A stretch of DNA of 6,975 bases. Source: an uncultured Clostridia bacterium. Lineage in GTDB: Bacteria > Bacillota > Clostridia > Christensenellales > Borkfalkiaceae. The notes below the pieces were generated by a model. That model saw nothing but the letters and a program-made list of their open reading frames with translations. It searched no databases and had not been told where the DNA came from. Position 1 is the stretch's first letter, and every line of letters begins with the position of its first letter. A program made the translations under genes and the position numbers. This document shows, one piece after another, positions 1 to 5,605 of the stretch. The DNA is taken from assembly GCA_947176445.1 (NCBI GenBank), contig CAMWQK010000042.1, positions 1-6,975 on the forward strand, given 5' to 3'.

Positions 1-816
1 CTTTAACACCATGCCGTTGGGCAGGAAGAACGGGAAGCCCTTTCCTTCGGGAAGGAGCGCAAACAGTTTGAGCTCTCTGCCGAGCTTGATATGGTCGCGC
101 TTCTTTGCCTCTTCGAGCATCGTGAAGTATGCGTCCATCTCGGCCTTCTTCGCAAATGCCGTGCCGTAGATACGGGTAAGCATCTTCTTTTTCTCATCGC
201 CGCGCCAGTATGCGCCCGCAATGGAGACGAGCTTGAACGCCTTGATCTTGCCCGTCGAAGGCAGGTGCGGTCCGCGGCAGAGGTCGGTGAACGCCCCCTG
301 CTTATAGAAGGAGATTTCCTCGCCCTCGGGCAGATCCTGAATGAGCTCCACTTTATAATTCTCGTGATACTTGCTCATGAGCGCGATCGCGTCCTCGCGG
401 GAGAGCGTGAACCGCTCGATGGGCAGATTGCTCTTGATGATCTTCTTCATCTCCGCCTCGACCTTGGCAAAGTCCTCCATCGTGATGGGTGTCTTGAAGT
501 CTACGTCGTAATAGAACCCGTTGTCGATGACCGGACCGATCGCAAGTTTGCAGGTGGGATACACCGTCTTTAACGCCTGCGCGAGCACGTGCGCACAGGT
601 GTGGCGATACACTTCAAGTCCCTCTTTATCCTGCAACGTGACGAGTTCGAGACTGTCGCCGTCTTTAAGGACGGTCGTCGCGTCCACGAGATGTCCGTTC
701 ACCTTGGCGGCAACCGTCGCCCGTGCGAGCCCCTCGGAAATGCGCTGCGCCGCCGCAAGGCAGGTCGCGCCGTTTTCAAGCTCCAGCTTGTCCCCGTTCT
801 TTAACGAAATTACCAT
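1..816 (-). CDS. thrS: Threonyl-tRNA synthetase, N-terminal part (cut by window edge)
   Basis: Cytoplasmic class II synthetase that charges tRNA-Thr with threonine. Reading from the ATG at 816-814 gives 272 codons that run off the left edge, less than half of a usual ThrRS of about 580-640 residues. Residues 1-62 form a TGS domain. The second additional (editing) domain follows, with its zinc-type residues in the expected places: HTCAH at 72-76, NGFYYD at 101-106, and CRGPH at 180-184. H72, H76, C180 and H184 correspond to the E. coli editing residues H73, H77, C182 and H186. The class II catalytic core is just beginning at the edge (GFPFFLPNG near 262-270). The start is fixed by AAGGAG at 829-824, 7 bases upstream. 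Expression should be controlled by the T-box leader at 925-1131. Identification is firm; the catalytic half is not visible. Confidence 0.97.
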   Translation of the reverse strand, partial: MVISLKNGDKLELENGATCLAAAQRISEGLARATVAAKVNGHLVDATTVLKDGDSLELVTLQDKEGLEVYRHTCAHVLAQALKTVYPTCKLAIGPVIDNGFYYDVDFKTPITMEDFAKVEAEMKKIIKSNLPIERFTLSREDAIALMSKYHENYKVELIQDLPEGEEISFYKQGAFTDLCRGPHLPSTGKIKAFKLVSIAGAYWRGDEKKKMLTRIYGTAFAKKAEMDAYFTMLEEAKKRDHIKLGRELKLFALLPEGKGFPFFLPNGMVLK

Positions 817-823
817 AATCTTA

Positions 824-829
824 CTCCTT
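824..829 (-). promoter_or_regulatory. Ribosome binding site of thrS
   Basis: AAGGAG on the minus strand lies 7 bases before the thrS ATG. It is a strong site and decides the start, which gives the complete TGS domain expected of ThrRS. Confidence 0.85.
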
Positions 830-924
830 AAATATATCAATGTAAAAACAACAAAAAGTTCAAATTATTATAATTTTCTGTGTTTAACAACTGTTTATGT
901 CTGACATAATACTTTGGAAAACAC

Positions 925-968
925 AAAAAACGTCCTCAAATCCCCCATTACGGGTAAATTTAAGGACG
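925..968 (-). terminator. T-box-controlled intrinsic terminator upstream of thrS
   Basis: On the minus strand the outer stem CGTCCT (968-963) pairs with AGGACG (936-931). The inner part continues through TTAAATTTACCC against GGGGGATTTG. Six T residues follow at 930-925. Its 5' arm contains the CCTTAA needed for the antiterminator, so the two folds exclude each other, as in standard transcription-attenuating T-boxes. Confidence 0.93.
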
Positions 969-982
969 CAATTTACAAATCG

Positions 983-996
983 CGCGGTTCCACCTT
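983..996 (-). promoter_or_regulatory. T-box motif (tRNA acceptor-end binding bulge)
   Basis: AAGGTGGAACCGCG matches the T-box consensus AGGGTGGNACCGCG with one difference. The TGGA portion pairs with the unaminoacylated NCCA end of the tRNA. The variable base is A, which predicts a U discriminator base (position 73) on the cognate tRNA-Thr. Confidence 0.93.
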
Positions 997-1137
997 AATT
1001 GACGGGAATATCCCGACCGCTTTGAAAATTCAGTTCCGCGGGTGGTTTCACATTCGTACGCATTTACGCATCTCACAGCCAAGGATGCGCTCTCTGAAAA
1101 AAGCAATTACGACGCTACTTGTCTTACGGTTATGCCT

Positions 1138-1166
1138 ATTCTAATCCTTTTTTTCGGACTTGTCAA
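1138..1166 (-). promoter_or_regulatory. Promoter of the thrS T-box leader
   Basis: A sigma-A type promoter on the minus strand: TTGACA (1166-1161), a 17-base spacer (1160-1144) and TAGAAT (1143-1138). Transcription should begin near 1131, giving a leader of about 315 bases before the thrS ATG. The -35 hexamer includes the TGA stop of the upstream ytxC-like gene (1165-1163). thrS therefore has its own promoter tucked exactly against the end of its neighbour. Confidence 0.88.
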
Positions 1167-1879
1167 GAAAATATGGCACGTTCCGCATAATATTTTTGCA
1201 AAAAATCCCCTACGGAATCTTCCACCTGCCCGAGGCAGTACACAAACCCCGCGTCGGAGAGCATGATCTCCGTCTCGGTGTCCTCTTCCCCCGTCAGTCG
1301 GCTGCGTTTGAGCGGAGTGAAATTCTCGCCGAAGACGGTGTTCCCCTTCACATAAATTTTGTTCTCGCTCTCGCCGACGAGGAACTCGCAGAACTTTTTC
1401 AGATCGCTCGAAGCAAAGCCCTCTGGTATATAGCTTAAAATCCGATCCCACTTTTCCCGCAGCGGCGCAAGACGGAAGTTGTAGAACCCGTCGATCGAGT
1501 ACTCCTCCGTCCTTTCGAGCTTGCGGCGGATATATATCTTATCCCCTTCGAGATCGGCGGCAATGAGCGCGGAACATAAGAGCTTTCTCTCCCGCTTACT
1601 CAGCGCCACGTTCAGCCGTGCGGAGAGATATTCGAACTTATAGCCGATGCCGATGATTTCGGTCACTTTGTCGCACACGTGCGCGCGTAGCCGCCCTATC
1701 TCCCGTTCCGCGCGGACGATGAGCGTACTCCGCTCTCCGAAGCTGAGTTCTCCTCTCCCGCCGTACCGCAAAAGCTGGGGGGAAATCGCATTATATAAAT
1801 AGGTAATATACGCACTCTTTTCCTTGCGTTCCGAGACGGTTATTTCTTCCACAAGTTTATTGTATGCGTAAGCGCGCAA
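1163..1879 (-). CDS. ytxC: YtxC-like sporulation-family protein
   Basis: A 238-residue protein assigned to the YtxC family, known from spore-forming Bacillota and of unknown biochemical role. The best evidence is the stretch YSIDGFYNFRL at 127-137, which resembles the family's conserved SIDGF-NFRL segment, followed by a charged helical region. The position immediately upstream of thrS, as in Bacillus, supports this. No signal peptide or membrane helix is visible. The N-terminal 120 residues are helical and rich in Arg, Lys and Glu. The C-terminal 45 residues do not recall the family strongly. The start is doubtful: the listed TTG at 1879-1877 has no ribosome binding site, there is no in-frame ATG near the N-terminus, and an in-frame TAG sits at 1906-1904. 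GTG at codon 10 is another candidate. The protein is somewhat shorter than Bacillus YtxC (about 280 residues), so the front may be degraded. A real gene is likely; the family name is moderately sure. Confidence 0.65.
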   Translation of the reverse strand: MRAYAYNKLVEEITVSERKEKSAYITYLYNAISPQLLRYGGRGELSFGERSTLIVRAEREIGRLRAHVCDKVTEIIGIGYKFEYLSARLNVALSKRERKLLCSALIAADLEGDKIYIRRKLERTEEYSIDGFYNFRLAPLREKWDRILSYIPEGFASSDLKKFCEFLVGESENKIYVKGNTVFGENFTPLKRSRLTGEEDTETEIMLSDAGFVYCLGQVEDSVGDFLQKYYAERAIFS

Positions 1880-1956
1880 TTTATTTACGCAAAACGCATT
1901 TTCCTAAGCCGCCGTATCCCGCCCGCGCGCATGCGTAGAACAACAAAATTCACAAA

Positions 1957-1988
1957 ATAGCGTATCATCAGTTGACTTTCTACGCTAT
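1957..1988. repeat. 8-bp inverted repeat around the leuS -35 box
   Basis: ATAGCGTA at 1957-1964 and its exact reverse complement TACGCTAT at 1981-1988 are separated by 16 bases that contain the leuS -35 hexamer TTGACT. The arm centres are about 24 bp apart, a little over two helical turns. It could be a protein-binding operator or a stem-loop in a transcript reading toward ytxC. No known operator is recognised. Confidence 0.5.
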
Positions 1989-2000
1989 ATGTAGTAAAAT
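1972..2000 (+). promoter_or_regulatory. Promoter of leuS
   Basis: TTGACT (1972-1977), a 17-base spacer and TAAAAT (1995-2000) form a strong sigma-A type promoter. Transcription should start near 2007, leaving a leader of only about 28 bases before the leuS ATG. That leaves no room for a T-box or other attenuator. Confidence 0.82.
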
Positions 2001-2019
2001 ATCCCAATAAGAAAAGTTT

Positions 2020-2024
2020 AGGAG
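2020..2024 (+). promoter_or_regulatory. Ribosome binding site of leuS
   Basis: AGGAG lies 10 bases before the ATG at 2035. A second in-frame ATG at 2041 would be 16 bases away, so the first ATG is preferred. Confidence 0.75.
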
Positions 2025-2034
2025 CAGATTTCAC

Positions 2035-4473
2035 ATGGACATGAAATCCGTCGAAAAGAAGTGGCAGACCCGCTGGGAGAAAGCCAAGTTTAATCAATTC
2101 GACAAAAAAGATCCCGCACCCAAGCACTACGTTCTCGAAATGTTCTCGTATCCTTCGGGCGCAAAGCTGCACGTCGGGCACTGGTATAACTACGGTCCGA
2201 GCGATTCCTATGCACGCTTCAAGCGCATGCAGGGCTACAACGTCTTTCAGCCGATGGGCTTCGACGCCTTCGGACTGCCTGCCGAGAACTTCGCGATCAA
2301 GACGGGCGTGCACCCGCAGGATTCCACCGAAAAGAATATCGAGACCATGGAAGGTCAACTCAAAGCAATGGGCGCGATGTTTGACTGGTCGGCGGAGATC
2401 AAGACGTGCGACGAGTCGTACTACAAATGGACGCAGTGGATGTTTTTACAGCTCTACAAGAAGGGACTTGCCTACCGCAAGGAAGCGCCCGTCAACTGGT
2501 GCCCTTCCTGCCAGACGGTGCTCGCCAACGAACAGGTGGTAGATAACTGCTGTGAGCGCTGCGGCTGCGTCGTCGTGCGCAAGAACCTCACGCAGTGGTT
2601 CTTCAAGATCACCGAGTACGCCGAGGAGCTTTTAAGCAGTCTCGATACGCTCGACTGGCCGGAGAAGACCAAGGCGATGCAGCGCAACTGGATCGGCAAA
2701 TCGACGGGCTGCGAAATCGAGTTCACCTGCGATTCGGGCGACACGTTCCGCGTGTTCACCACCCGGCCTGACACCGTATTCGGGGTCACCTACGTCGTTC
2801 TCGCGCCCGAGCACCCGCTCGCACGCAAGATTACGACGCCCGAACAGCGTCAGGCAGTCGAAGAATACATCGACTATGCCTCCAAGGCGAGCGAGATCGA
2901 CCGTCTCTCCATCTCCCGCGAAAAGACGGGCGTATTCACGGGCGCGTACTGCACCAACCCCGTCAACGGAAAGAGAGTTCCCATCTACCTTGCCGACTAC
3001 GTCCTCTATTCCTACGGCACAGGCGCAGTGATGGCGGTTCCCGCGCACGACGAGCGCGACTTTGCCTTTGCAACCAAGTACAATCTCCCCATTCAAAAGG
3101 TCATCGAGAAAAAGGGCGGCGAAACGACGCTTCCCTACTGCGAAGACGGCATCGTCGTCGGATCGCTCAAATTTGACGGACTGTACGGCGCTGAGGCGCG
3201 TCAGGCGGTCGCCAACTACCTTGCCAAGATCTCCAAGGGCGGCAAGCGGACAAACTATCGCCTGCGCGACTGGCTCGTATCCCGTCAACGCTATTGGGGC
3301 GCGCCCATTCCCGTCGTTCACTGCGAAAAATGCGGCGTTGTGCCCGTTCCCGAGAAGGATCTGCCCGTAAAACTCCCTTATAACGTCGAGTTCCGACCCG
3401 ACGGAAAGTCCCCGCTCGCCAAGTGCGAGAAGTTTATGAAAACCACCTGCCCCGCGTGCGGCGGCAAGGCGCGGCGCGATCCCGATACGCTCGATACCTT
3501 CGTGTGCAGTAGCTGGTACTATCTCCGCTATGCGGACGCGCATAACGACAAAGCCCCCTTCGACCCCGATGTTGTCAATGGGCTTCTGCCCGTCGATACC
3601 TACGTCGGCGGTGCGGAACATGCCTGCATGCACCTGCTCTATGCGCGCTTCTTGACCAAGGCTTTGCGCGATATGGGGTATCTCAACTTCGACGAACCCT
3701 TCAAGCGACTCATTCATCAGGGCGTGATCTTGGGACCGGACGGAAACCGCATGAGCAAGTCTCACGGCAACGTCATCTCTCCCGACGACTACGTGCAGGA
3801 ATACGGCTCGGACGCCTTCCGCCTCTACCTCATGTTCGGCTTCTCCTATACCGAGGGCGGACCGTGGAGCGATGACGGCATCAAGGCGATCTCCCGCTTC
3901 CTCGACCGCATCGAAAAGATTGTCACGAAGGTCGCAGGGTGGGTATTTGAAGAGGACATTCCCTATCCCGTAGGCGCAAACGAAAAGGAGCTCAACTTCG
4001 TTCGCAACGATACTATTCGCCGCGTCACGCGTGACATGGAGGCGTTCTCCTTTAACACCGCAGTCGCTCGGCTCATGGAGCTTCTCAACGCGATCTATAA
4101 GTACGACGGCAACATGGGCACGAAGAATTTCCCGCTCCTTCGCGATACGATCAAGGACTTCGTTCTTCTGCTCGCCCCCTGCGCGCCCCACTTTGCCGAA
4201 GAGCTCTGGGAGATCCTCGGCGGCGAGGGATTTATTTTCGAGCAGACCTATCCGAAGGAAGATCCCGCCGCGCTCGTGAGAGACGAGACGGAGTACGCAA
4301 TTCAGGTCAACAGCAAGATCGTCCTTCGCGCAATGATCGCAAACGGGATCCCGAACGAACAGCTGCAAAAGTACGTCTCTGCACTTCCCGAAGTCTTGGA
4401 GCGGATCGGCGATAAGCAAGTCAAAAAATGTATCATTGTTCCCAACCGTCTCATCAATCTGATCGTCGGCTAA
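2035..4473 (+). CDS. leuS: Leucyl-tRNA synthetase
   Basis: Cytoplasmic class I synthetase that charges tRNA-Leu with leucine. The 812-residue length is normal for Bacillota LeuRS (about 805) and shorter than E. coli (860). Catalytic motifs are intact: HVGH at 46-49 (HIGH motif) and RMSKS at 572-576 (KMSKS motif). A zinc-binding module has cysteines at 156, 159, 173 and 176. A second CxxC pair set lies at 430/433 and 472/475. The CP1 editing domain spans roughly 225-415, with the Thr-rich TTRPDT at 242-247 and [15 protein letters not shown] at 328-342. D342 is the likely Asp that contacts the amino group of the misacylated substrate. The anticodon-binding helices run from about 650, and a C-terminal domain ends in a typical PNRLINLIV at 803-811. 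The gene stands alone on its strand, with its own promoter and terminator. Confidence 0.99.
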   Translation: MDMKSVEKKWQTRWEKAKFNQFDKKDPAPKHYVLEMFSYPSGAKLHVGHWYNYGPSDSYARFKRMQGYNVFQPMGFDAFGLPAENFAIKTGVHPQDSTEKNIETMEGQLKAMGAMFDWSAEIKTCDESYYKWTQWMFLQLYKKGLAYRKEAPVNWCPSCQTVLANEQVVDNCCERCGCVVVRKNLTQWFFKITEYAEELLSSLDTLDWPEKTKAMQRNWIGKSTGCEIEFTCDSGDTFRVFTTRPDTVFGVTYVVLAPEHPLARKITTPEQRQAVEEYIDYASKASEIDRLSISREKTGVFTGAYCTNPVNGKRVPIYLADYVLYSYGTGAVMAVPAHDERDFAFATKYNLPIQKVIEKKGGETTLPYCEDGIVVGSLKFDGLYGAEARQAVANYLAKISKGGKRTNYRLRDWLVSRQRYWGAPIPVVHCEKCGVVPVPEKDLPVKLPYNVEFRPDGKSPLAKCEKFMKTTCPACGGKARRDPDTLDTFVCSSWYYLRYADAHNDKAPFDPDVVNGLLPVDTYVGGAEHACMHLLYARFLTKALRDMGYLNFDEPFKRLIHQGVILGPDGNRMSKSHGNVISPDDYVQEYGSDAFRLYLMFGFSYTEGGPWSDDGIKAISRFLDRIEKIVTKVAGWVFEEDIPYPVGANEKELNFVRNDTIRRVTRDMEAFSFNTAVARLMELLNAIYKYDGNMGTKNFPLLRDTIKDFVLLLAPCAPHFAEELWEILGGEGFIFEQTYPKEDPAALVRDETEYAIQVNSKIVLRAMIANGIPNEQLQKYVSALPEVLERIGDKQVKKCIIVPNRLINLIVG

Positions 4474-4484
4474 CCGATAAAAAT

Positions 4485-4516
4485 AAAAAAGACAGCGATT
4501 ATATTCGCTGTCTTTT
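4485..4516. terminator. Bidirectional terminator between leuS and the hxlR-type gene
   Basis: AAAAGACAGCGA (4487-4498) and TCGCTGTCTTTT (4505-4516) form a perfect 12-bp stem with a 6-base loop. A-rich sequence precedes it and T-rich sequence follows, so it can stop transcription in both directions. The leuS stop lies 11 bases to the left, and the convergent regulator's stop (4522-4520) is 3 bases to the right. Confidence 0.93.
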
Positions 4517-4519
4517 CTT

Positions 4520-4861
4520 TTACATTCTGTTCCGATCGCCCCACTCACACATTCCATCCAAGATCGGCATCAAGGATTTCCCGCGTTCAGAGAGGCTATA
4601 TTCGACCTTTGGCGGGATCTGCGGATACTCCTTGCGGATGATCAGCCCGTCGTTTTCCAATTCTTTCAGCGACAGGCTCAACGTCTTATAGGAAATACCC
4701 TTGATATACCGCTGTAATTCATTGTAACGGACAACATTGAACTCCATTAACGTATAGAGTATCGTCATTTTATACTTTCCGCTGATGAGCGACAGCGTAT
4801 AGCTGAACCCCGTATCGCATAGCCGCTCGGAAGCAATACATCTTGATTTTGCAGTATCCAT
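4520..4861 (-). CDS. HxlR-family winged-helix transcriptional regulator
   Basis: A 113-residue DNA-binding regulator of the HxlR (DUF24) family, members of which often sense electrophiles, hypochlorite or thiol stress through cysteines. The family pattern is clear: YTLSLISGKYKMTILYTL at 21-38, RYNELQRYI at 45-53, a recognition helix near 56-74 (ISYKTL then LKELENDGLI), and a basic wing ending VEYSLSERGKSL at 86-97. Length is normal. Cysteines lie at 8 and 15, before the first conserved helix, and at 105 near the C-terminus. The N-terminal ones are near, but not exactly at, the redox Cys position of YodB-like members. The start is supported by GAGGG 6 bases upstream. The gene is divergent from the flavoprotein at 5005, which is the typical arrangement for a regulator and its oxidoreductase target, so autoregulation is likely (inference). 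Confidence 0.93.
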   Translation of the reverse strand: MDTAKSRCIASERLCDTGFSYTLSLISGKYKMTILYTLMEFNVVRYNELQRYIKGISYKTLSLSLKELENDGLIIRKEYPQIPPKVEYSLSERGKSLMPILDGMCEWGDRNRM

Positions 4862-4866
4862 TTTAG

Positions 4867-4871
4867 CCCTC
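4867..4871 (-). promoter_or_regulatory. Ribosome binding site of the hxlR-type gene
   Basis: GAGGG on the minus strand, with 5 to 6 bases before the ATG at 4861-4859, supports that start. Confidence 0.75.
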
Positions 4872-4881
4872 GTTTACACTC

Positions 4882-4896
4882 TACTTTTTGTTAGTA
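4882..4896. promoter_or_regulatory. Candidate HxlR/DUF24 operator, TACT-N7-AGTA
   Basis: TACT (4882-4885), seven bases, and AGTA (4893-4896) match the TACT-N7-AGTA pattern known for the Bacillus DUF24 regulator YodB. The site lies in the predicted 5' leader of the regulator's own mRNA and about 20 bp upstream of the flavoprotein -35 box. The pattern is seen; the binding is inferred. Confidence 0.5.
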
Positions 4897-4917
4897 TCGC
4901 ACTTTATTGTGCGTACT
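4893..4917. repeat. Dyad symmetry AGTA(T)CGCAC / GTGCGTACT
   Basis: AGTATCGCAC (4893-4902) and GTGCGTACT (4909-4917) are reverse complements apart from one extra T, with a 6-base spacer. The left AGTA is shared with the TACT-N7-AGTA site, and the right end touches the flavoprotein -35 box. It may be a second operator half-site pair, or a hairpin in the regulator's mRNA leader. Confidence 0.55.
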
Positions 4918-4945
4918 TGACAAAGCCATCATATCACACTATACT
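4917..4945 (+). promoter_or_regulatory. Promoter of the flavoprotein gene
   Basis: TTGACA (4917-4922), a 17-base spacer and TATACT (4940-4945) give a near-consensus sigma-A promoter. The predicted start is near 4952, about 53 bases before the ATG. It overlaps the opposing promoter at 4928-4956 almost completely. Confidence 0.88.
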
Positions 4946-4956
4946 ATAACTGTCAA
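4928..4956 (-). promoter_or_regulatory. Promoter of the hxlR-type gene
   Basis: On the minus strand: TTGACA (4956-4951), a 17-base spacer and TATGAT (4933-4928). The predicted start is near 4921, about 60 bases before the regulator ATG. Each promoter's -10 box lies between the other's two boxes, so RNA polymerase can occupy only one at a time. Confidence 0.82.
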
Positions 4957-4991
4957 GGTTGTTTCAGCAAAAACAGCCAAGAAAAGATTTT

Positions 4992-4997
4992 AAGGAG
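4992..4997 (+). promoter_or_regulatory. Ribosome binding site of the flavoprotein gene
   Basis: AAGGAG lies 7 bases before the ATG at 5005, a strong site that fixes the start. Confidence 0.88.
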
Positions 4998-5004
4998 ATT
5001 ATTT

Positions 5005-5550
5005 ATGAGTAAAAAAATTGTAGTGATCACAGGCAGCCCGAGAAAGAACGGAAACAGTTTTGCCATGACGGCCGCGTTTATCGAGGCGGCACAGGCAAAG
5101 GGTCACACCGTAACGAGATTTGACGCTGCTATGCAAAAAGTCGGCGGCTGCCACGCCTGCGAAACGTGTTTCAGGACGGGGAAAGCGTGCAGCTTCGACG
5201 ATGACTTCAACAATATTACGCAGGCGATCCTCGAAGCCGACGTCGTCGTATTCACCACCCCCGTCTATTGGTATTCCTTCCCCGCACAAATCAAGGGCGT
5301 GATCGACAGATTATACTCTTTCTGCGTTGCCGGAAAAGATATTTCAGGCAAAGAATGTGCGCTCATTACCTGCTGCGAGGAAGACGACCTGTCGGTGATG
5401 GACGGCGTACGCATTCCCTACGAGAGAACGATTGCGCTGTTAAAGTGGAAATCCGTCGGCGAAGTACTCATTCCCGGCGTACTCAACGTGGGCGACATCA
5501 ATCAGACCGACGGTTGCAAGCAAGCTGCAGCGCTTGCGGATAAGCTGTAA
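5005..5550 (+). CDS. Flavodoxin-fold NAD(P)H-dependent oxidoreductase (iron-sulfur flavoprotein-like)
   Basis: A 181-residue cytoplasmic FMN-binding oxidoreductase of the flavodoxin-like/NADPH-dependent FMN reductase superfamily. After a first beta strand (KKIVVITG), the phosphate-binding loop GSPRKNGNS is at 10-18. TPVYWYSFPAQIKGVIDR at 85-102 is the typical second flavin-contacting loop and helix. Between them lies a compact cysteine cluster, C49-x2-C52-x2-C55-x6-C62, followed by DDDF. The same spacing class (CX2CX2CX4-7C) holds a 4Fe-4S cluster in archaeal Isf proteins, though many bacterial relatives carry it without proof of a cluster. Additional cysteines are at 107, 118, 123, 124 and 171. 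No signal peptide or membrane segment is visible. Divergence from an HxlR-type regulator suggests a role in detoxifying quinones, nitro compounds or other electrophiles (inference). The physiological electron acceptor is unknown. Confidence 0.92.
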   Translation: MSKKIVVITGSPRKNGNSFAMTAAFIEAAQAKGHTVTRFDAAMQKVGGCHACETCFRTGKACSFDDDFNNITQAILEADVVVFTTPVYWYSFPAQIKGVIDRLYSFCVAGKDISGKECALITCCEEDDLSVMDGVRIPYERTIALLKWKSVGEVLIPGVLNVGDINQTDGCKQAAALADKL

Positions 5551-5569
5551 ATTAAACGCAAAACAGAAA

Positions 5570-5605
5570 CAGCCCGCTATTCTCAATAGCGGGCTGCATT
5601 TTTTT
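5570..5605 (+). terminator. Intrinsic terminator after the flavoprotein gene
   Basis: CAGCCCGCTATT (5570-5581) pairs perfectly with AATAGCGGGCTG (5585-5596) around a 3-base loop. Seven T residues follow at 5599-5605. The hairpin also lies just beyond the stop of the convergent gene at 5604-5606, so it may stop transcription from that side too, although the T-tract there is broken. Confidence 0.94.

Larger units (their letters stand above)
925..1131 (-). ncRNA. T-box riboswitch (Thr-specific) in the thrS leader
   Basis: A cis-acting leader that senses uncharged tRNA-Thr and permits thrS transcription. On the minus strand it has, in order: the Stem I 5' side with AGTA near 1118-1115; the distal Stem I signature AGAGAG followed by CCTTGGCTGTGAGATG; the specifier-loop strand TGAA-ACC-A, with ACC (a Thr codon) at 1046-1044; a short Stem III hairpin (CGGGA/TCCCG, 1015-1003); and the T-box motif AAGGTGGAACCGCG at 996-983. 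TTAAGG (998-993) can pair with CCTTAA (965-960) around an inner hairpin to form the antiterminator. This competes directly with the terminator at 931-968. The 5' limit is inferred from the promoter -10 box. The stretch between the terminator and the thrS ribosome binding site (830-924) is AT-rich, and I see no gene in it. Confidence 0.95.

Noticed and set aside
91..573. A 160-codon plus-strand open frame opposite thrS
   Set aside because: The minus strand here encodes ThrRS with its editing-site residues; the plus-strand frame shows no family pattern.
660..673. The 14-mer CGTCTTTAAGGACG in thrS recurs at 6101-6114
   Set aside because: Both copies encode VLKD on the minus strand with the same preferred codons, so coincidence of codon usage explains them.
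867..872. TATAAT on the minus strand between the T-box terminator and thrS, as a possible second thrS promoter
   Set aside because: No reasonable -35 hexamer lies 16-18 bases upstream, and AT-rich sequence gives such hexamers by chance.
896..908. Palindrome TATGTC-T-GACATA between the T-box terminator and thrS, with ATGTCTGACATA repeated at 5910-5921
   Set aside because: The second copy falls inside a coding region and needs no other explanation. Two copies of a 12-mer in 7 kb are curious, but there is no further support for a shared site.
914..1144. Plus-strand open frames across the T-box leader (also 1042-1266)
   Set aside because: The minus strand here folds as a complete T-box; the plus-strand frames have no ribosome binding site or recognisable protein.
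2632..4557. A 641-codon open frame on the minus strand opposite leuS
   Set aside because: It lies wholly antisense to an unmistakable leuS and has no recognisable motif. Long antisense frames are expected opposite GC-rich codon usage.
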